A stretch of 64,000 bases of DNA from Rhodobacteraceae bacterium IMCC1335 (GTDB lineage: Bacteria > Pseudomonadota > Alphaproteobacteria > Rhodobacterales > Rhodobacteraceae), in contig CP046864.1 of NCBI GenBank assembly GCA_039640495.1, positions 620,001 to 684,000 on the forward strand. Reading direction: 5' to 3'. Positions within the stretch are counted from its first letter, which is position 1; every line of letters starts with the position of its first letter. Under the pieces are notes generated by a model. It was not told the DNA's origin and searched no databases. It saw only the letters and a list, made by a program, of their open reading frames with translations. The position numbers were made by a program, and so were the translations under genes. Below, piece by piece: positions 26,256 to 38,694 of the stretch.

Positions 26256-27023
26256 CTAAAACTTATCTTTTAGACGCCGGATCTCGGCAAAAACCTTCGC
26301 ATTGCTGGCGCCGGGCATTTGCAACCGCTCTCGGATCTCGGGGCTTTCAGGCCTTAAGAATGGATTGGTGGCGCGCTCTAGGGATAGACGCGAAGGAACC
26401 GTTGGCTTGCCCTGTTGATTGGCCGCGATCGTATCTGCATGGCGTTTGATCAAATCCGTATTTTGCGGTTCTATAGTGATTGCAAATTTCGCGTTGGCCA
26501 GCGTGTATTCATGCCCCGAGCATACCAGCGTGTCTGCCGGCAGGTTGCGCATCGCATCCAAGCTTTGCCACATTTGCTCTGCCGTCCCTTCAAATAAGCG
26601 GCCGCAACCCAGTGCCATCAGACTGTCAGCAGAGAAGAGTAACTTGGCCGCTTCGAAATAAACCGCGATATGCCCCACCGTGTGCCCGGGCACATCCATC
26701 ACGCGCCCCCTTTGCGATCCGATAGCAAGCGTATCCCCCGCGACAACCGCTCGGTTCAAGCTGGGCAATCTATGTTGATCCGCGGCGGCTCCGATCACTT
26801 GCGCCGGATGCGCAGCCAAAACATCTGCCAAGCCCGCAACATGATCATCGTGATGGTGCGTTAATAGAATATGCGTGAGAGACCACGCTTTTTCTGTCAA
26901 GGTTGCAAGGATTGGGGCTGCGGCGGGCACATCAACCAGAAGCGTTTCACCACTGGCGTGATCGCGCAAAAGGAACGCGTAATTATCCGATCGGCAGGGG
27001 ATGGTTATCAGCTCATATGGCAT
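26256..27023 (-). CDS. gloB: Hydroxyacylglutathione hydrolase (glyoxalase II)
   Basis: A 255-residue cytosolic metallo-beta-lactamase-fold enzyme that hydrolyses S-D-lactoylglutathione to D-lactate and glutathione. The dinuclear metal site is visible in LTHHHDDHVAG near residue 52, VPGHTVGHIAVYF near 108 and the SGHEYTLANAKF region near 165. The C-terminal glutathione-binding domain includes NPFLRPESPEIRERL. The ATG at 27021-27023 was chosen because AAGGA lies just upstream; a GTG six codons earlier is less likely. It is divergent from the methyltransferase gene, with 62 bp between. Confidence 0.94.
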   Translation of the reverse strand: MPYELITIPCRSDNYAFLLRDHASGETLLVDVPAAAPILATLTEKAWSLTHILLTHHHDDHVAGLADVLAAHPAQVIGAAADQHRLPSLNRAVVAGDTLAIGSQRGRVMDVPGHTVGHIAVYFEAAKLLFSADSLMALGCGRLFEGTAEQMWQSLDAMRNLPADTLVCSGHEYTLANAKFAITIEPQNTDLIKRHADTIAANQQGKPTVPSRLSLERATNPFLRPESPEIRERLQMPGASNAKVFAEIRRLKDKF

Positions 27024-27085
27024 AGGCAATCCTTCTTTCACTTGCTACACTGATCTAAGTTTGGCGTATCCGAGAGGTCGGTGCA

Positions 27086-27853
27086 ATGCATCTTGATGTA
27101 CAAGATCTTCGAAACTTTTATTATCGTGAGCCGCTTGGCCGCGCCGCGCAGCGCGCATTGCGCAATAAAGTTTTGCAGTTTTGGCCAGATCTGAGCGGCC
27201 AAACCATTGCCGGCTTTGGGTTCGCAACCCCTTTATTACGGCCCTTTTTGCCCCAGGCGCGCCGCGTGATTGCCTTAATGCCAGGCCCTCAGGGGGTGCT
27301 GGCTTGGCCCAACCCGTCACAGAACGTATCGGTTCTGACCGACGAGCGGTTTTGGCCGCTTGAAACGGGGCATGTGGATCGGTTGATCGTTTTACACGGA
27401 TTAGAAACCAGCGAGGATGCCAATACCGTGTTACAAGAAGCTTACCGTGTTTTGGGGCCGGGTGGGCGGGCGCTTTTTATCGTGCCCAACCGGGCCGGAT
27501 TGTGGTCGCGCAGTGACAAAACGCCAATGGGGTTTGGCAGGCCTTACAGCACCAGCCAGCTGGAAACACAGTTGCGGCTTCACGGGTTTTTGCCGCAAAA
27601 AGCCTCGGCTGCTCTGTTTCAGATCCCCTCCAATCGGCGCAGTTGGCAAAAAATGGGACCGTTTCTTGAACGTATTGGCAATCGCCTGCCGCGGCTTGCC
27701 GGCGGCGTATTGATGCTGGAAGTTTCAACGCGCACGCCGCCACTGCCGGGGCTGAAAACCCCCGCCTTGCGCGCCCGACCCTTGCGCGTTCTAGAAGGGT
27801 TGCGTGCCGCTGATCCGAAACCGGCCTTAGAACGGGCGAAAGAAGGCTGCTGA
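27086..27853 (+). CDS. Class I SAM-dependent methyltransferase
   Basis: A 255-residue protein with a Rossmann-type methyltransferase core: the glycine region [18 protein letters not shown] (about 39-56), [15 protein letters not shown] near 98 and the late motif [19 protein letters not shown] near 120-138. It belongs to the UbiE/MenG-like class 11 family, but the motif I glycines are degenerate (GFGFAT), so activity is not certain. Homologues often sit near gloB and clpS/clpA in Rhodobacteraceae, as here with gloB. The substrate is unknown. Confidence 0.8.
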   Translation: MHLDVQDLRNFYYREPLGRAAQRALRNKVLQFWPDLSGQTIAGFGFATPLLRPFLPQARRVIALMPGPQGVLAWPNPSQNVSVLTDERFWPLETGHVDRLIVLHGLETSEDANTVLQEAYRVLGPGGRALFIVPNRAGLWSRSDKTPMGFGRPYSTSQLETQLRLHGFLPQKASAALFQIPSNRRSWQKMGPFLERIGNRLPRLAGGVLMLEVSTRTPPLPGLKTPALRARPLRVLEGLRAADPKPALERAKEGC

Positions 27854-27881
27854 GTTTGGCTGAGGAATCGTGTTTTTCGAT

Positions 27882-27900
27882 ATCACGGTGTGATTTTTTT
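27882..27900 (+). terminator. Candidate terminator after the methyltransferase gene
   Basis: A short hairpin ATCAC-GGT-GTGAT followed directly by a run of seven T, 29 bp past the methyltransferase stop. The stem is only 5 bp, so it is weak. A second near-palindrome GTGTTTTT/AAAAACAC lies at about 27924-27940. Confidence 0.4.
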
Positions 27901-27950
27901 GGCTTAAAAATAGGCAATAGCTTGTGTTTTTAAAAAACACTTTGTTTTTA

Positions 27951-27979
27951 TTGAATTTTTTGACCTTGGGAAATGTAAT
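27951..27979 (+). promoter_or_regulatory. Candidate promoter of the atpHAGDC operon
   Basis: TTGAAT at 27951-27956, a 17-bp spacer, and TGTAAT at 27974-27979 (five of six to TATAAT). It lies in the AT-rich part of the 262-bp gap before atpH, giving a leader of roughly 130 nt. This is a pattern call only. Confidence 0.45.
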
Positions 27980-28115
27980 AAGGGAGGTTGCTAGGCGCTG
28001 AAGGCTCTGCTAAACGTGCCCCGATTTTATTGATTTGCTTTGCGCAGATCTTCTAACGCTTAGTGATGATCGCGTGATGCGAGGTCTGATCTGGCCTGAC
28101 AGTGGAAGGATAACA

Positions 28116-28676
28116 GTGTCCGAACCAGCTTCTTTTACGTCCAGCATCGCTGCCCGTTATGCGTTGGCAGTTTTCGAAATCGCTCAAGAGGCGGATCAAG
28201 TCGCTGAGCTTGAAAAAAACATTGATGTTTTATCCGAGGCGCTTGATGTGAGCGCGGATTTGAACGCGATGCTCAAATCGCCCTTGTTGAGCCGTGGGGC
28301 GCAGGGTCAGGCGATAGGGGCTGTGGCCGCGAAATTGGGGCTGTCGGAGGATCTGTCAAACACCTTGGCTTTGATGGCCAGCAAGCGGCGTTTGTTTGTT
28401 GTGCCGGCCTTGATTGGCCAGTTGCGCGCGCTGATTGCTGAGCAAAAGGGCGAAGAAACGGCGGATGTGACATCCGCCAAAGCGCTTACCAAAACGCAAA
28501 CCGACAAGTTGACTGCCGCGATAAAAGCGCAGATTGGCAAGGATGTGAAAATTAATGCTGCTGTCGATAAAGATCTTATCGGCGGTTTAATTGTTAAGGT
28601 GGGATCTAAGATGATCGATACGTCGATCAGGTCCAAACTTAACGCCCTTCAGAACGTAATGAAAGAGGTCGGATAA
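28116..28676 (+). CDS. atpH: F1F0 ATP synthase subunit delta
   Basis: A 186-residue peripheral-stalk subunit joining the F1 head to the F0 b subunits. The N-terminal SSIAARYALAVFEIAQE and C-terminal KDLIGGLIVKVGSKMIDTSIRSKLNALQ (in pieces: DKDLIGG...VGSKMID) are family hallmarks. The start is a GTG at 28116-28118, six bases after GGAAGGA; the longer frame beginning at 28035 would add 27 residues that fit no homologue. The next gene, atpA, starts at the base after its stop. It is the first gene of the F1-only operon. Confidence 0.95.
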   Translation: MSEPASFTSSIAARYALAVFEIAQEADQVAELEKNIDVLSEALDVSADLNAMLKSPLLSRGAQGQAIGAVAAKLGLSEDLSNTLALMASKRRLFVVPALIGQLRALIAEQKGEETADVTSAKALTKTQTDKLTAAIKAQIGKDVKINAAVDKDLIGGLIVKVGSKMIDTSIRSKLNALQNVMKEVG

Positions 28677-30215
28677 ATGGGTATCCAAGCAGCCGAGATA
28701 TCTGCAATTCTCAAAGAGCAGATTAAAAACTTTGGTCAAGAGGCCGAAGTGGCAGAAGTGGGGCGCGTGCTCTCTGTTGGAGATGGCATCGCACGGGTTC
28801 ATGGTCTTGATAATGTGCAAGCGGGCGAAATGGTTGAATTTCCCGGCGGCATCCAAGGCATGGCATTAAACTTAGAAGCCGATAATGTGGGCGTGGTTAT
28901 TTTCGGATCTGACCGCGATATTGTTGAAGGCGATACCGTCAAGCGCACCAAATCAATCGTGGATGTTCCCGTTGGTGACGCGCTTTTGGGCCGCGTGGTT
29001 GACGGTCTCGGCAACCCGTTGGATGGCAAAGGGCCGATCGCAACCAAAACGCGGGGCGTTGCGGATGTGAAGGCGCCGGGTATTATCCCGCGTAAATCGG
29101 TGCATGAGCCGATGGCCACGGGTCTGAAATCTGTTGACGCGATGATCCCGATTGGCCGCGGCCAGCGTGAGTTGATCATTGGCGATCGCCAAACCGGTAA
29201 AACGGCGATTGCGCTGGACACGATCTTGAACCAGAAATCCTATAATGAAGCGGCTGGCGACGACGAAAGCAAGAAATTGTATTGCGTCTATGTGGCCGTG
29301 GGTCAAAAGCGTTCAACGGTTGCCCAATTGGTGAAGAAACTGGAAGAAGCCGGTGCGATGGCCTATTCAATCGTGGTTGCGGCGACCGCGTCGGACCCGG
29401 CACCTTTGCAATTTTTGGCGCCTTATTCAGCCACAGCTATGGCCGAGCATTTTCGCGATAATGGCCGCCATGCGCTGATCATTTATGATGATTTGTCCAA
29501 ACAGGCTGTGGCCTATCGCCAAATGTCATTGCTGCTGCGCCGTCCACCCGGACGTGAAGCCTATCCGGGCGATGTTTTCTATTTGCATTCACGTCTGCTC
29601 GAGCGCTCTGCAAAGCTGAACGAAGACAATGGTGCGGGGTCTTTGACGGCGCTGCCGGTAATTGAAACGCAAGGCGGCGACGTGTCAGCCTTTATTCCAA
29701 CCAACGTGATTTCGATCACGGATGGCCAGATCTTTTTGGAAACCGAACTGTTTTATCAGGGCATCCGCCCCGCGGTGAACACGGGTCTATCGGTGTCACG
29801 CGTTGGATCTTCGGCGCAAACCTCAGCGATGAAAACAGTCGCCGGCCCAGTCAAGCTGGAATTGGCGCAATATCGCGAAATGGCAGCCTTTGCCCAGTTT
29901 GGCTCGGATCTTGACGTGGCCACGCAGCAATTGCTGAACCGTGGCGCGCGCCTGACAGAGCTGATGAAGCAGCCCCAATATGCACCCTTGACCAATGCCG
30001 AGATTGTCTGCGTGATTTTCGCGGGAACTAATGGCTATTTAGATGGGATCAGCGTGGGCGATGTTAGTCGCTTTGAAAAAGGGCTTTTGGCGCATTTGCG
30101 CGGCAAGCATGCAGATCTATTGGCCTTCATCACCGATGAGGATCCAAAGATCAAAGGCGAAGCCCAAGATAGAATCAAAGCTGCTCTTGATGAGTTCGCC
30201 GCCGATTTCGCGTAG
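28677..30215 (+). CDS. atpA: F1F0 ATP synthase subunit alpha
   Basis: A 512-residue non-catalytic nucleotide-binding F1 subunit. The P-loop [13 protein letters not shown] begins at residue 169, and the family signature [17 protein letters not shown] is near 365. The N-terminal beta-barrel region includes [23 protein letters not shown]. Length and motifs are normal. It begins directly after atpH and ends 12 bp before atpG, so expression is coupled. Confidence 0.98.
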   Translation: MGIQAAEISAILKEQIKNFGQEAEVAEVGRVLSVGDGIARVHGLDNVQAGEMVEFPGGIQGMALNLEADNVGVVIFGSDRDIVEGDTVKRTKSIVDVPVGDALLGRVVDGLGNPLDGKGPIATKTRGVADVKAPGIIPRKSVHEPMATGLKSVDAMIPIGRGQRELIIGDRQTGKTAIALDTILNQKSYNEAAGDDESKKLYCVYVAVGQKRSTVAQLVKKLEEAGAMAYSIVVAATASDPAPLQFLAPYSATAMAEHFRDNGRHALIIYDDLSKQAVAYRQMSLLLRRPPGREAYPGDVFYLHSRLLERSAKLNEDNGAGSLTALPVIETQGGDVSAFIPTNVISITDGQIFLETELFYQGIRPAVNTGLSVSRVGSSAQTSAMKTVAGPVKLELAQYREMAAFAQFGSDLDVATQQLLNRGARLTELMKQPQYAPLTNAEIVCVIFAGTNGYLDGISVGDVSRFEKGLLAHLRGKHADLLAFITDEDPKIKGEAQDRIKAALDEFAADFA

Positions 30216-30227
30216 GAGATCTGCTAG

Positions 30228-32542
<2,315 letters not shown>

Positions 32543-32553
32543 AGGAGCCTCTT

Positions 32554-32979
32554 ATGGCGAATACGATGCAATTTGATCTGGTAAGTCCAGAAAAGCTATT
32601 ATCGTCTCAGCAAGTGGAAGCGGTTTTGATTCCAGGCTCGGATGGGGATATGATGGCGATGCCGGGTCATGCGCCGGTGATCACGTCTTTGCGCCCCGGT
32701 ATTTTGCGGGTTCAAACCGCAGCCGGTAGCGAGGAATATGTTGTCACGGGCGGCTTTGCTGAAATCGGCGAAAGCGTGTCGGTTCTGGCCGAAAAAGCGG
32801 TGCTTAGTGCTGAGCTGACTCAAGAGGGCTTTGAGGCCTTGGTTGAAGAGGCCAAATCTGCCTATGGGAAGGCGCAGGAAGCGTTTGTAAACGAGCCCGG
32901 CCCTGTTGATGATGCCGCTAAAATGCTGTCGGATATGGTGGCTGTTGGTGATCAAATGGGATTATCAGGCACCCGCTAA
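32554..32979 (+). CDS. atpC: F1F0 ATP synthase subunit epsilon
   Basis: A 141-residue central-stalk subunit and natural inhibitor of ATP hydrolysis. The N-terminal beta-sandwich is clear ([12 protein letters not shown] ... [26 protein letters not shown]). The C-terminal helical part is present. It is the last gene of the operon and is followed by a strong terminator. No F0 genes (atpI, B, E, F) are present in the window, as expected for alphaproteobacteria, where F0 is encoded separately. Confidence 0.95.
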   Translation: MANTMQFDLVSPEKLLSSQQVEAVLIPGSDGDMMAMPGHAPVITSLRPGILRVQTAAGSEEYVVTGGFAEIGESVSVLAEKAVLSAELTQEGFEALVEEAKSAYGKAQEAFVNEPGPVDDAAKMLSDMVAVGDQMGLSGTR

Positions 32980-33002
32980 GTTTTCGATATCGTATAAGTG
33001 TT

Positions 33003-33030
33003 AAGGGCTCGCTTTTGGCGGGCCTTTTTA
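33003..33030 (+). terminator. Rho-independent terminator of the atp operon
   Basis: Stem GGCTCGC / GCGGGCC (one G-T pair) with a 5-nt loop, flanked by A and T runs and ending in TTTTT. It begins 24 bp after the atpC stop. The holA stop codon (minus strand) lies inside its T-tract at 33028-33030, so the element may also act on the holA transcript. Confidence 0.85.
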
Positions 33031-34053
33031 TTTTTGGACTGCCATGGCCAGCCGGATGAGGCTGCGCTCAACAAGCTCTAAAGCGGGCGCGTGTTGATTG
33101 GCCGAGCGCAATTGCAGATCAAGGTCGGTTAAAGTTTGAAGCGCCATTTTGGATTTAGACAGGGTCCAGCGCGCCGCGTTGCGTTGAAAGCGGTCTCGCC
33201 GTGGGCCGAAGATAGGTGGCCGAAGCTTTGAAATGCCCGCGCTGGCACCCGCAGGATCGCTGGCGATGCTGAATAGAATTTTGAAATGCCGCACCGCGCT
33301 TATGCATAAGGTTACGGGCTGCAATCCCTGTGATTTTAAGCGCTGCATTAAGGGCCCGATCGCCTCTGCGCGCCCCTCGCTGACCACCCATAAAATATCA
33401 TCTAGCGCAGCTTCTTGGGAATTTGGCGCACAGTTTTGGATATCTTCAAGCCCAAGAGGCGTTGCATCATGCAGTTTGTAAAGCGCAAGCTTTTCAAGCG
33501 TTTGCCGAAAATCGCCTGGCTCTAATTCGCGCGCCAAAGCGCTAAGCGCTTTCAGGCCGATATCCCCCAGATTTTGTAGCCCGGCCTTTTGCAATTCAGC
33601 GGCTATTTCAGCTTGGCTGGGCGGATCATCATAAATTGCAATCGCATAGGTATTGGGATGCGTTTCAAAGGTTTTTCTTAAGTTTGAAGAGGCCCGCAAT
33701 TGCCCTGCGGTCACGATAATTTGGGCGTCGCCTTGCTGCCAATCCTGCAAAGCGGCTGCGATGGTTTTGGTCAACCCATCGGCCGCGTCTTCCAAAAATA
33801 CCCCCCGTTGACCCGGGAAAAACCCCTGCGCTTTCACCGCGTCAATCAGGGCGGCCGGGTCTTTGCGCAAGTCTGCGCCAGAGAGGCGTGTGAGGCGCAT
33901 TTCTTCGCTGCCGTGGGGGCCTAACAGCGCCAAGATCATGCTTTGCCGGCGCATCGCTACGCGCATCGCATCGGCGCCATAGATCAAAACCCCTGCCCGA
34001 TTGGGGTCGGGTTTGGCGCAATATGTGGCAATATCGCGCGCGGGCAATTTCAT
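33028..34053 (-). CDS. holA: DNA polymerase III subunit delta
   Basis: A 341-residue clamp-loader subunit that opens the sliding clamp. It follows the HolA layout: N-terminal AAA-like part (VLIYGADAMRVAMRRQSMI near residue 22), a middle with VTAGQLRASSNLRKTFE near 115, and a C-terminal collar domain. The start overlaps the lptE stop by 4 bp. The leuS-lptE-holA order is standard in Rhodobacteraceae, where parB/parA often follow. Here the next gene is the convergent atpC instead. Confidence 0.9.
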   Translation of the reverse strand: MKLPARDIATYCAKPDPNRAGVLIYGADAMRVAMRRQSMILALLGPHGSEEMRLTRLSGADLRKDPAALIDAVKAQGFFPGQRGVFLEDAADGLTKTIAAALQDWQQGDAQIIVTAGQLRASSNLRKTFETHPNTYAIAIYDDPPSQAEIAAELQKAGLQNLGDIGLKALSALARELEPGDFRQTLEKLALYKLHDATPLGLEDIQNCAPNSQEAALDDILWVVSEGRAEAIGPLMQRLKSQGLQPVTLCISAVRHFKILFSIASDPAGASAGISKLRPPIFGPRRDRFQRNAARWTLSKSKMALQTLTDLDLQLRSANQHAPALELVERSLIRLAMAVQK

Positions 34054-34556
34054 GGCTGGGCCTGGACCTGGGCCTGGATCAAGATCAGGGCATCCAATAT
34101 TTTATCGGCCAGCTGGATCATCAGCCGGTCATAGGCATCATTGCTCGCGGCGAGAATTGCCACATTAGAGGCGCTTTGTGCATAGCCGGTAAACGCTTTT
34201 ACGCTGCCCGATTGCACTTCTTTTCCATCGGTTATTTGAACAATGCTATAATCAGCAAAGCCGGTTACAATCTTGCGTTGCGCTCGCCCATCTGCAGCGA
34301 TGCCCGCTCTGGCTTCGCTTTTGCGCGGCGTAATGCTCAGTAGATATCGGGTTCCTTGCCCGCCATCTAGCCGCTCTGCAAGGCGGTTATAGAGCACGTA
34401 GCTGTCACGATCTTTGGGCGCATCAAGCTTGATATTTTGTAGAAAATCTGCGGTTTCTGATCCCGATTTATAGAGCGGCTCGAGCGTACATCCAGCAAGC
34501 GCCAGCCCTATCAAAAGGCTTGCGCTGTAAAGGATATTGCGGCTAAACCACCACAT
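34050..34556 (-). CDS. lptE: LPS assembly lipoprotein LptE
   Basis: A 168-residue outer-membrane lipoprotein that plugs the LptD barrel during lipopolysaccharide export. It has a lipoprotein signal peptide with lipobox LALAGC, so the mature protein starts at Cys22 ([11 protein letters not shown]). The body is short and variable, as usual for the family. It overlaps leuS by 14 bp and holA by 4 bp. The assignment rests on lipobox, length and the conserved leuS-lptE-holA context. Confidence 0.88.
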   Translation of the reverse strand: MWWFSRNILYSASLLIGLALAGCTLEPLYKSGSETADFLQNIKLDAPKDRDSYVLYNRLAERLDGGQGTRYLLSITPRKSEARAGIAADGRAQRKIVTGFADYSIVQITDGKEVQSGSVKAFTGYAQSASNVAILAASNDAYDRLMIQLADKILDALILIQAQVQAQP

Positions 34557-37089
34557 TCACAATACGCCCCGGCACCACAATAATTTTCTTTGGAGCAGTC
34601 CCGTTTAAGGCGCGCTGAACCGCTTCTTCGGCCAAAGCCAGGGCCTCGATCTTGTCTTTTGCGAGATCCTTCGCAACGGTTATTTCGGCCCGCCGCTTGC
34701 CGTTTATCTGTATCGGCAGCGTGAGCGTGGTTTCAACCAGCATGGCCTCATCCGCCTGCGGCCATGCGGCGTTTACAACCAAGCCGTCGCCGCCTTGCCG
34801 GGCCCAGATATCCTCTGCCAGATGCGGGGTCATGGGCGCCATGAGCTGCGCCAATATCCGCATCGCCTCGCGTTGCGCCCGCCCGCCCGCCTGTGATTTG
34901 GCCAGCGTGTTGGTAAAGCCGTATAGCTTTGCAATCGCCGCGTTAAAGCCAAATGATTCCACACCCAGCGTGACATCGCGGATGGCTTTATGCATCTCGC
35001 GTAGCAGGTCCTCATCGCCCTTTCCGGCCTCTGCCATATCCATTTGCGCGATCTTTTCACTCAGCGACCAAACGCGGCTAAGATGGCGATGCGCGGCCTC
35101 TGCGCCGCTGGCGGTCCATTCCACATCGCGTTCCGGCGGGCTGTCAGAGAGCACGAACCAGCGGGCGGTATCCGCGCCATACGCTGAAATAATATGCACC
35201 GGGTCCACCACGTTTTTCTTTGACTTTGACATTTTTGCTGAGGGAATAATTTCTACAGCGGTTCCATCTGCCAATTTTCCATCGCGCACATCTTCGGGCA
35301 GATGATAGACGGGGCGGCCCTTGCCATCACGGGTCTGATAGATTTCATGCGTGACCATGCCTTGCGTGAACAACGCATTAAACGGCTCAACATTTGCGCG
35401 GCTTGGCAAATGCCCGGTAAGCTGCATTGCCCGTGAAAAGAAACGGGAATAGAGCAAATGCAAAATCGCGTGTTCAATGCCACCAATATATTGATCCACA
35501 TTCATCCAATAGGCGATATCTTCGGCCGTGGTGGGCTGCGCGGCATGCGGCGCGGTAAAGCGGGCAAAATACCAAGACGAGTCAACGAATGTATCCATCG
35601 TGTCGGTTTCACGCAAAGCCGGTTTTCCGCAGGCGGGGCAGGCACAATTGCGCCATGTTGGGTGGCGATCCAGCGGATTTCCGGGTTTGTCAAAGCTGAC
35701 ATCATCGGGCAGGATCACCGGCAGGTTTTCTTTCTTCTCGGGCACCACGCCGCAGGCATCGCAATGCACAACGGGGATCGGGCAGCCCCAATACCGCTGG
35801 CGAGACAAGCCCCAATCGCGCAGGCGGTAATTGGTAACGCCCTTGCCCCAGCCTTGCGCTTCGGCAAAGGCAATCGTGGCATCCACAGCCTCTTGCCCGG
35901 TGGCTATATCCAGCCCAGCAAAATGATTTGCCCATTTCACTTTTTCAGATTTGGGGGGCACAAAGGCCTGATCTGTAACCGGCCTATCGTCATCCAGCGC
36001 AAAGAATGTATCGATTACGGGCAGGTCATATTTGCGGGCGAAATCCAAATCGCGTTGATCATGCGCGGGGCAGGCGAAAATCGCTCCGGTGCCGTAATCC
36101 ATCAAGATGAAATTCGCGATCCAAACGGGCAATGTCCAGTCAGGGTTGAGAGGGTGGCGCACGCGCAGCCCCGTATCAAGGCCGTTTTTATCGGCTTTTT
36201 CCATATCGGCTTCGGAAGTGCTCATCTGCCGGCATTCCTTGTTGAAGGCCGCAATCTGGGGATTTGAGGCCTCGAGCTGCCGGGCCAGCGGGTGATCGGC
36301 CGAAATCCCGACAAAAGATGCGCCAAGCAATGTATCCGGGCGCGTGGTGTAAACGGCAATTTGCGCATGATCGGTCGGCCCGTCAATCACATCAAAGGCA
36401 AATTCCAACCCCCGCGATTGCCCGATCCAATTGGATTGCATCAGCTTGACCTTGGCCGGCCAATCATCCAGCCCATCGATCGCTTGCAAAAGGTCTTCGG
36501 CATGCTCGGATATTTTGAAAAACCACTGCGTGAGCTCGCGCCGCTCGACCAACGCGCCCGAGCGCCACCCGCGGCCGTTTTCCACCTGTTCATTGGCCAA
36601 AACGGTCATATCCACCGGATCCCAATTGACCACGGCGTTTTTCCGATAAACAAGATCTTCCTTCAAAAAATCGAGAAACAGCGCTTGTTGTTGCCCATAA
36701 TATTCCGGATCGCAGGTGGCAAATTCGCGCGACCAGTCGATCGACAGGCCAAGCGGTTTCATTTGCGCGCGCATATCGGCAATGTTGCTGTAAGTCCAAT
36801 CTTTAGGATGGCCGCCTATTGCCATCGCCGCGTTTTCAGCCGGCATACCAAACGCATCCCAGCCCATCGGGTGCAACACATTATGCCCGGTGCTGATTTT
36901 ATGGCGGGCAATCACATCGCCCATCGTGTAATTGCGCACATGTCCCATATGGATCCGCCCCGAAGGATAGGGAAACATTTCAAGCACGTAATATTTCGGT
37001 TTGCTTTGATCGCGCGTGGCGGTAAAGACGCCGGCCTCTTCCCAGCTTTGTTGCCATTTCGCTTCTATTTCAACCGCCTCATAGCGCAT
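34543..37089 (-). CDS. leuS: Leucyl-tRNA synthetase
   Basis: An 848-residue class I aminoacyl-tRNA synthetase that charges tRNA-Leu. The HIGH-type motif appears as [13 protein letters not shown] near residue 45, the CP1 editing domain is in the middle (about 220-420), the zinc-like cysteine pairs CDACG and CPACG lie near 455 and 500, and the KMSKS motif is in [10 protein letters not shown] near 615. The ATG at 37087-37089 ([13 protein letters not shown]) matches homologues and has AAGGA upstream; an in-frame start 30 codons earlier is less likely. First gene of leuS-lptE-holA. Confidence 0.96.
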   Translation of the reverse strand: MRYEAVEIEAKWQQSWEEAGVFTATRDQSKPKYYVLEMFPYPSGRIHMGHVRNYTMGDVIARHKISTGHNVLHPMGWDAFGMPAENAAMAIGGHPKDWTYSNIADMRAQMKPLGLSIDWSREFATCDPEYYGQQQALFLDFLKEDLVYRKNAVVNWDPVDMTVLANEQVENGRGWRSGALVERRELTQWFFKISEHAEDLLQAIDGLDDWPAKVKLMQSNWIGQSRGLEFAFDVIDGPTDHAQIAVYTTRPDTLLGASFVGISADHPLARQLEASNPQIAAFNKECRQMSTSEADMEKADKNGLDTGLRVRHPLNPDWTLPVWIANFILMDYGTGAIFACPAHDQRDLDFARKYDLPVIDTFFALDDDRPVTDQAFVPPKSEKVKWANHFAGLDIATGQEAVDATIAFAEAQGWGKGVTNYRLRDWGLSRQRYWGCPIPVVHCDACGVVPEKKENLPVILPDDVSFDKPGNPLDRHPTWRNCACPACGKPALRETDTMDTFVDSSWYFARFTAPHAAQPTTAEDIAYWMNVDQYIGGIEHAILHLLYSRFFSRAMQLTGHLPSRANVEPFNALFTQGMVTHEIYQTRDGKGRPVYHLPEDVRDGKLADGTAVEIIPSAKMSKSKKNVVDPVHIISAYGADTARWFVLSDSPPERDVEWTASGAEAAHRHLSRVWSLSEKIAQMDMAEAGKGDEDLLREMHKAIRDVTLGVESFGFNAAIAKLYGFTNTLAKSQAGGRAQREAMRILAQLMAPMTPHLAEDIWARQGGDGLVVNAAWPQADEAMLVETTLTLPIQINGKRRAEITVAKDLAKDKIEALALAEEAVQRALNGTAPKKIIVVPGRIVNVVV

Positions 37090-37427
37090 CTTTTTGGAAT
37101 TCCTTGCAAGCATTTCGGTTGTTATGGTGATAGTGGTTTCGGCGCGCAGCGTCCAGAGCTGCGCTGGGCTTTCTTGCAAGGGCTTGATCGGGTATCTACT
37201 GGCTTTGCGCCTCAGGCCGTGGTTCCTTGCAAAGGCACGCAGAATCGCGACATGCAGCGCTGGGCCGGTTTGGCAAACTGTGGCATTCCTGCATCATATT
37301 GAAGCCGCTCTTGCCCGCTGCGCATGGCAAAGCTTGCAAAACACCCCCGAAACACGACATGAGGAATATATACGCTGCGCCGGCTATTGGCGTGGCTATG
37401 TAAGTTTTAACTTCGAGGAAAAAAAAG
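37090..37427. other. Intergenic region between leuS and the porin gene
   Basis: A 338-bp divergent gap holding the promoters of leuS and the porin. No tRNA, gene or clear -35/-10 pair could be supported; a TATATA at 37367-37372 is a possible porin -10. The porin ribosome site GAGG lies about 10 bases before its ATG. The DUF3576 gene that often neighbours leuS in this family is not visible here. Frames crossing the gap look non-coding. Confidence 0.4.
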
Positions 37428-38474
37428 ATGAAAAACATTCTTCTCGCGACTACAGCGATTGCGTTGACTGCAGGTTATGCAGCAGCGGAAATGTCAATCT
37501 CAGCTTCAGCTAAACTTGCCTATGGCAATTTTGGTGAAGAGTGGAAGGCAGGTAGTGCAAATAAATTAGGTGCAAACAAATCTGACCACACGCAAACCGG
37601 GGCGGGCGCTTCTGGTAAAGCGGGTGCTGGTTTTGCATGGTCTGAAACATTCGACGTAGTTGTTTCTGGTTCCGGCGAAGCTGGTGGAATCGCTTACACA
37701 GCTAGCATGACAATTGACGAAGATGCTGATTCAAATACTGTAGGCACAATGTCAATGTCTACTGGCGGATTCACCTTTGCCTATGGCGATGATGACTTCG
37801 ACGATCTGGTTGCTGATAACTCAAACGGTTTGGAAGAGGGCGCTGGCGACTATAAACTTTCATATTCTGCCAACGGTTTGTCAGCAAGTTATGAGGGCGA
37901 TCAAGCGTCAACTAACCCTTACTACGTGCGTGCAGGCTACACTGGCGCGGGCTTAACAGTCGGGTTGGAAACAGCCGACACAGACGGTAGTGGAGCAGGC
38001 TCAACAGTAAATACAGTGTCTGTTGGTTATACAATGGGCGCGATGTCAATTTCATACGACTCAGATGACAAAGCAACCACTGCTAACAATCCAGTGGGTA
38101 ACCACTACGATGCAAAAATCACCTATACAATGGGCGATACTGTTCTGTCAGCAGGTACAGACGAAGTAGAGTCACATTATGTTGGTTTGACAACGTCAGT
38201 AGCTGGCCTGTCTTTGACTTTGCGTAGTGAGCAAGACGGTAAGAAAAAAGCCGACGGTGTTACTCCGTATGCTACTGCCGAAAATGAGATTTCGGTGTCG
38301 TACACAATGGGCGCTTTGACCGTTGCTTATGCGAAAGACACTGGCGATGTAGGCAAATTCGGTGATGAAGCCGAAACGCTGACAACATTGACTTATGACT
38401 TGGGTGGCGTAACGCTGGTTGCCAAAGGCAACGACCAAGACGAAACAGAAGTTTCAGCAGCATTCTCATTCTAA
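37428..38474 (+). CDS. Outer-membrane porin (expressed copy)
   Basis: A 348-residue roseobacter-type porin. The Sec signal peptide KNILLATTAIALTAGYAAA ends at about residue 20. The mature part is a chain of alternating polar/aromatic beta strands with glycine-, serine- and acid-rich loops, and it ends VSAAFSF with the C-terminal Phe required for BAM insertion. Motifs such as SVGYTMGAMSISYDSD and SLTLRSEQDG fit the family. Likely an abundant general diffusion channel and potential phage receptor. Codon use is biased (ACA, TCA, GGC, GCT), typical of very highly expressed genes. A terminator follows. A second, defective copy lies 570 bp downstream with blocks of complete identity. Confidence 0.92.
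   Translation: MKNILLATTAIALTAGYAAAEMSISASAKLAYGNFGEEWKAGSANKLGANKSDHTQTGAGASGKAGAGFAWSETFDVVVSGSGEAGGIAYTASMTIDEDADSNTVGTMSMSTGGFTFAYGDDDFDDLVADNSNGLEEGAGDYKLSYSANGLSASYEGDQASTNPYYVRAGYTGAGLTVGLETADTDGSGAGSTVNTVSVGYTMGAMSISYDSDDKATTANNPVGNHYDAKITYTMGDTVLSAGTDEVESHYVGLTTSVAGLSLTLRSEQDGKKKADGVTPYATAENEISVSYTMGALTVAYAKDTGDVGKFGDEAETLTTLTYDLGGVTLVAKGNDQDETEVSAAFSF
37439..37489 (+). repeat. 5' identity block of the porin pair (expressed copy)
   Basis: 51 bases identical to 39044-39094, covering the signal-peptide codons from the end of codon 4 to the signal cleavage region. Identity stops abruptly at both ends. Confidence 0.9.
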
Positions 38475-38486
38475 GTTAAACAACTT
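38415..38486 (+). repeat. 3' identity block of the porin pair (expressed copy)
   Basis: 72 bases identical to 39951-40022, covering the last 19-20 codons, the stop codon and the start of the 3' untranslated region. After one mismatch the match resumes into the terminator stem. Confidence 0.9.
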
Positions 38487-38694
38487 AGTTTGGATGGAAA
38501 GAGCAGCCTTTGGGCTGCTCTTTTTTTGTTTGTGCAGACGCATTAGTGGCATCAAGTTCTACACAGAGCTTTGCTATACGCAGCTCACAGCCAGTAAGTT
38601 GTTTGTGCATAGCTCGCTGCTTTATAAGCCACTGTGCGTGCGCATATTCGCTGCGTAGCTGCTTGCGTAAAGCATGCAGTGAGAGTTTACGCAT
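38485..38694 (-). CDS. Small unknown protein coupled to the recombinase fragment
   Basis: A possible 69-residue basic protein (RKLSLHALRKQLRSEYAHAQWL...). Its ATG overlaps the stop of the recombinase fragment in the sequence TAATG, suggesting translational coupling. The last ~13 residues are read through the porin terminator, so the original 3' end was probably lost when the segment joined the porin 3' region. No family recognised. It may be only a relic. Confidence 0.3.
   Translation of the reverse strand: MRKLSLHALRKQLRSEYAHAQWLIKQRAMHKQLTGCELRIAKLCVELDATNASAQTKKEQPKGCSFHPN
38498..38527 (+). terminator. Terminator of the expressed porin gene
   Basis: Perfect 11-bp stem AAAGAGCAGCC / GGCTGCTCTTT with loop TTTG and a T-run. 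The same stem follows the second porin copy, where the loop reads CAAA, the exact reverse complement. Confidence 0.92.

Noticed and set aside
36292..37302. A 336-codon frame opposite leuS
   Set aside because: It is antisense to a clear leuS coding sequence and shows no domain.
37094..37513. A 139-codon frame across the leuS-porin gap
   Set aside because: It overlaps the porin start in another frame and has no family resemblance.
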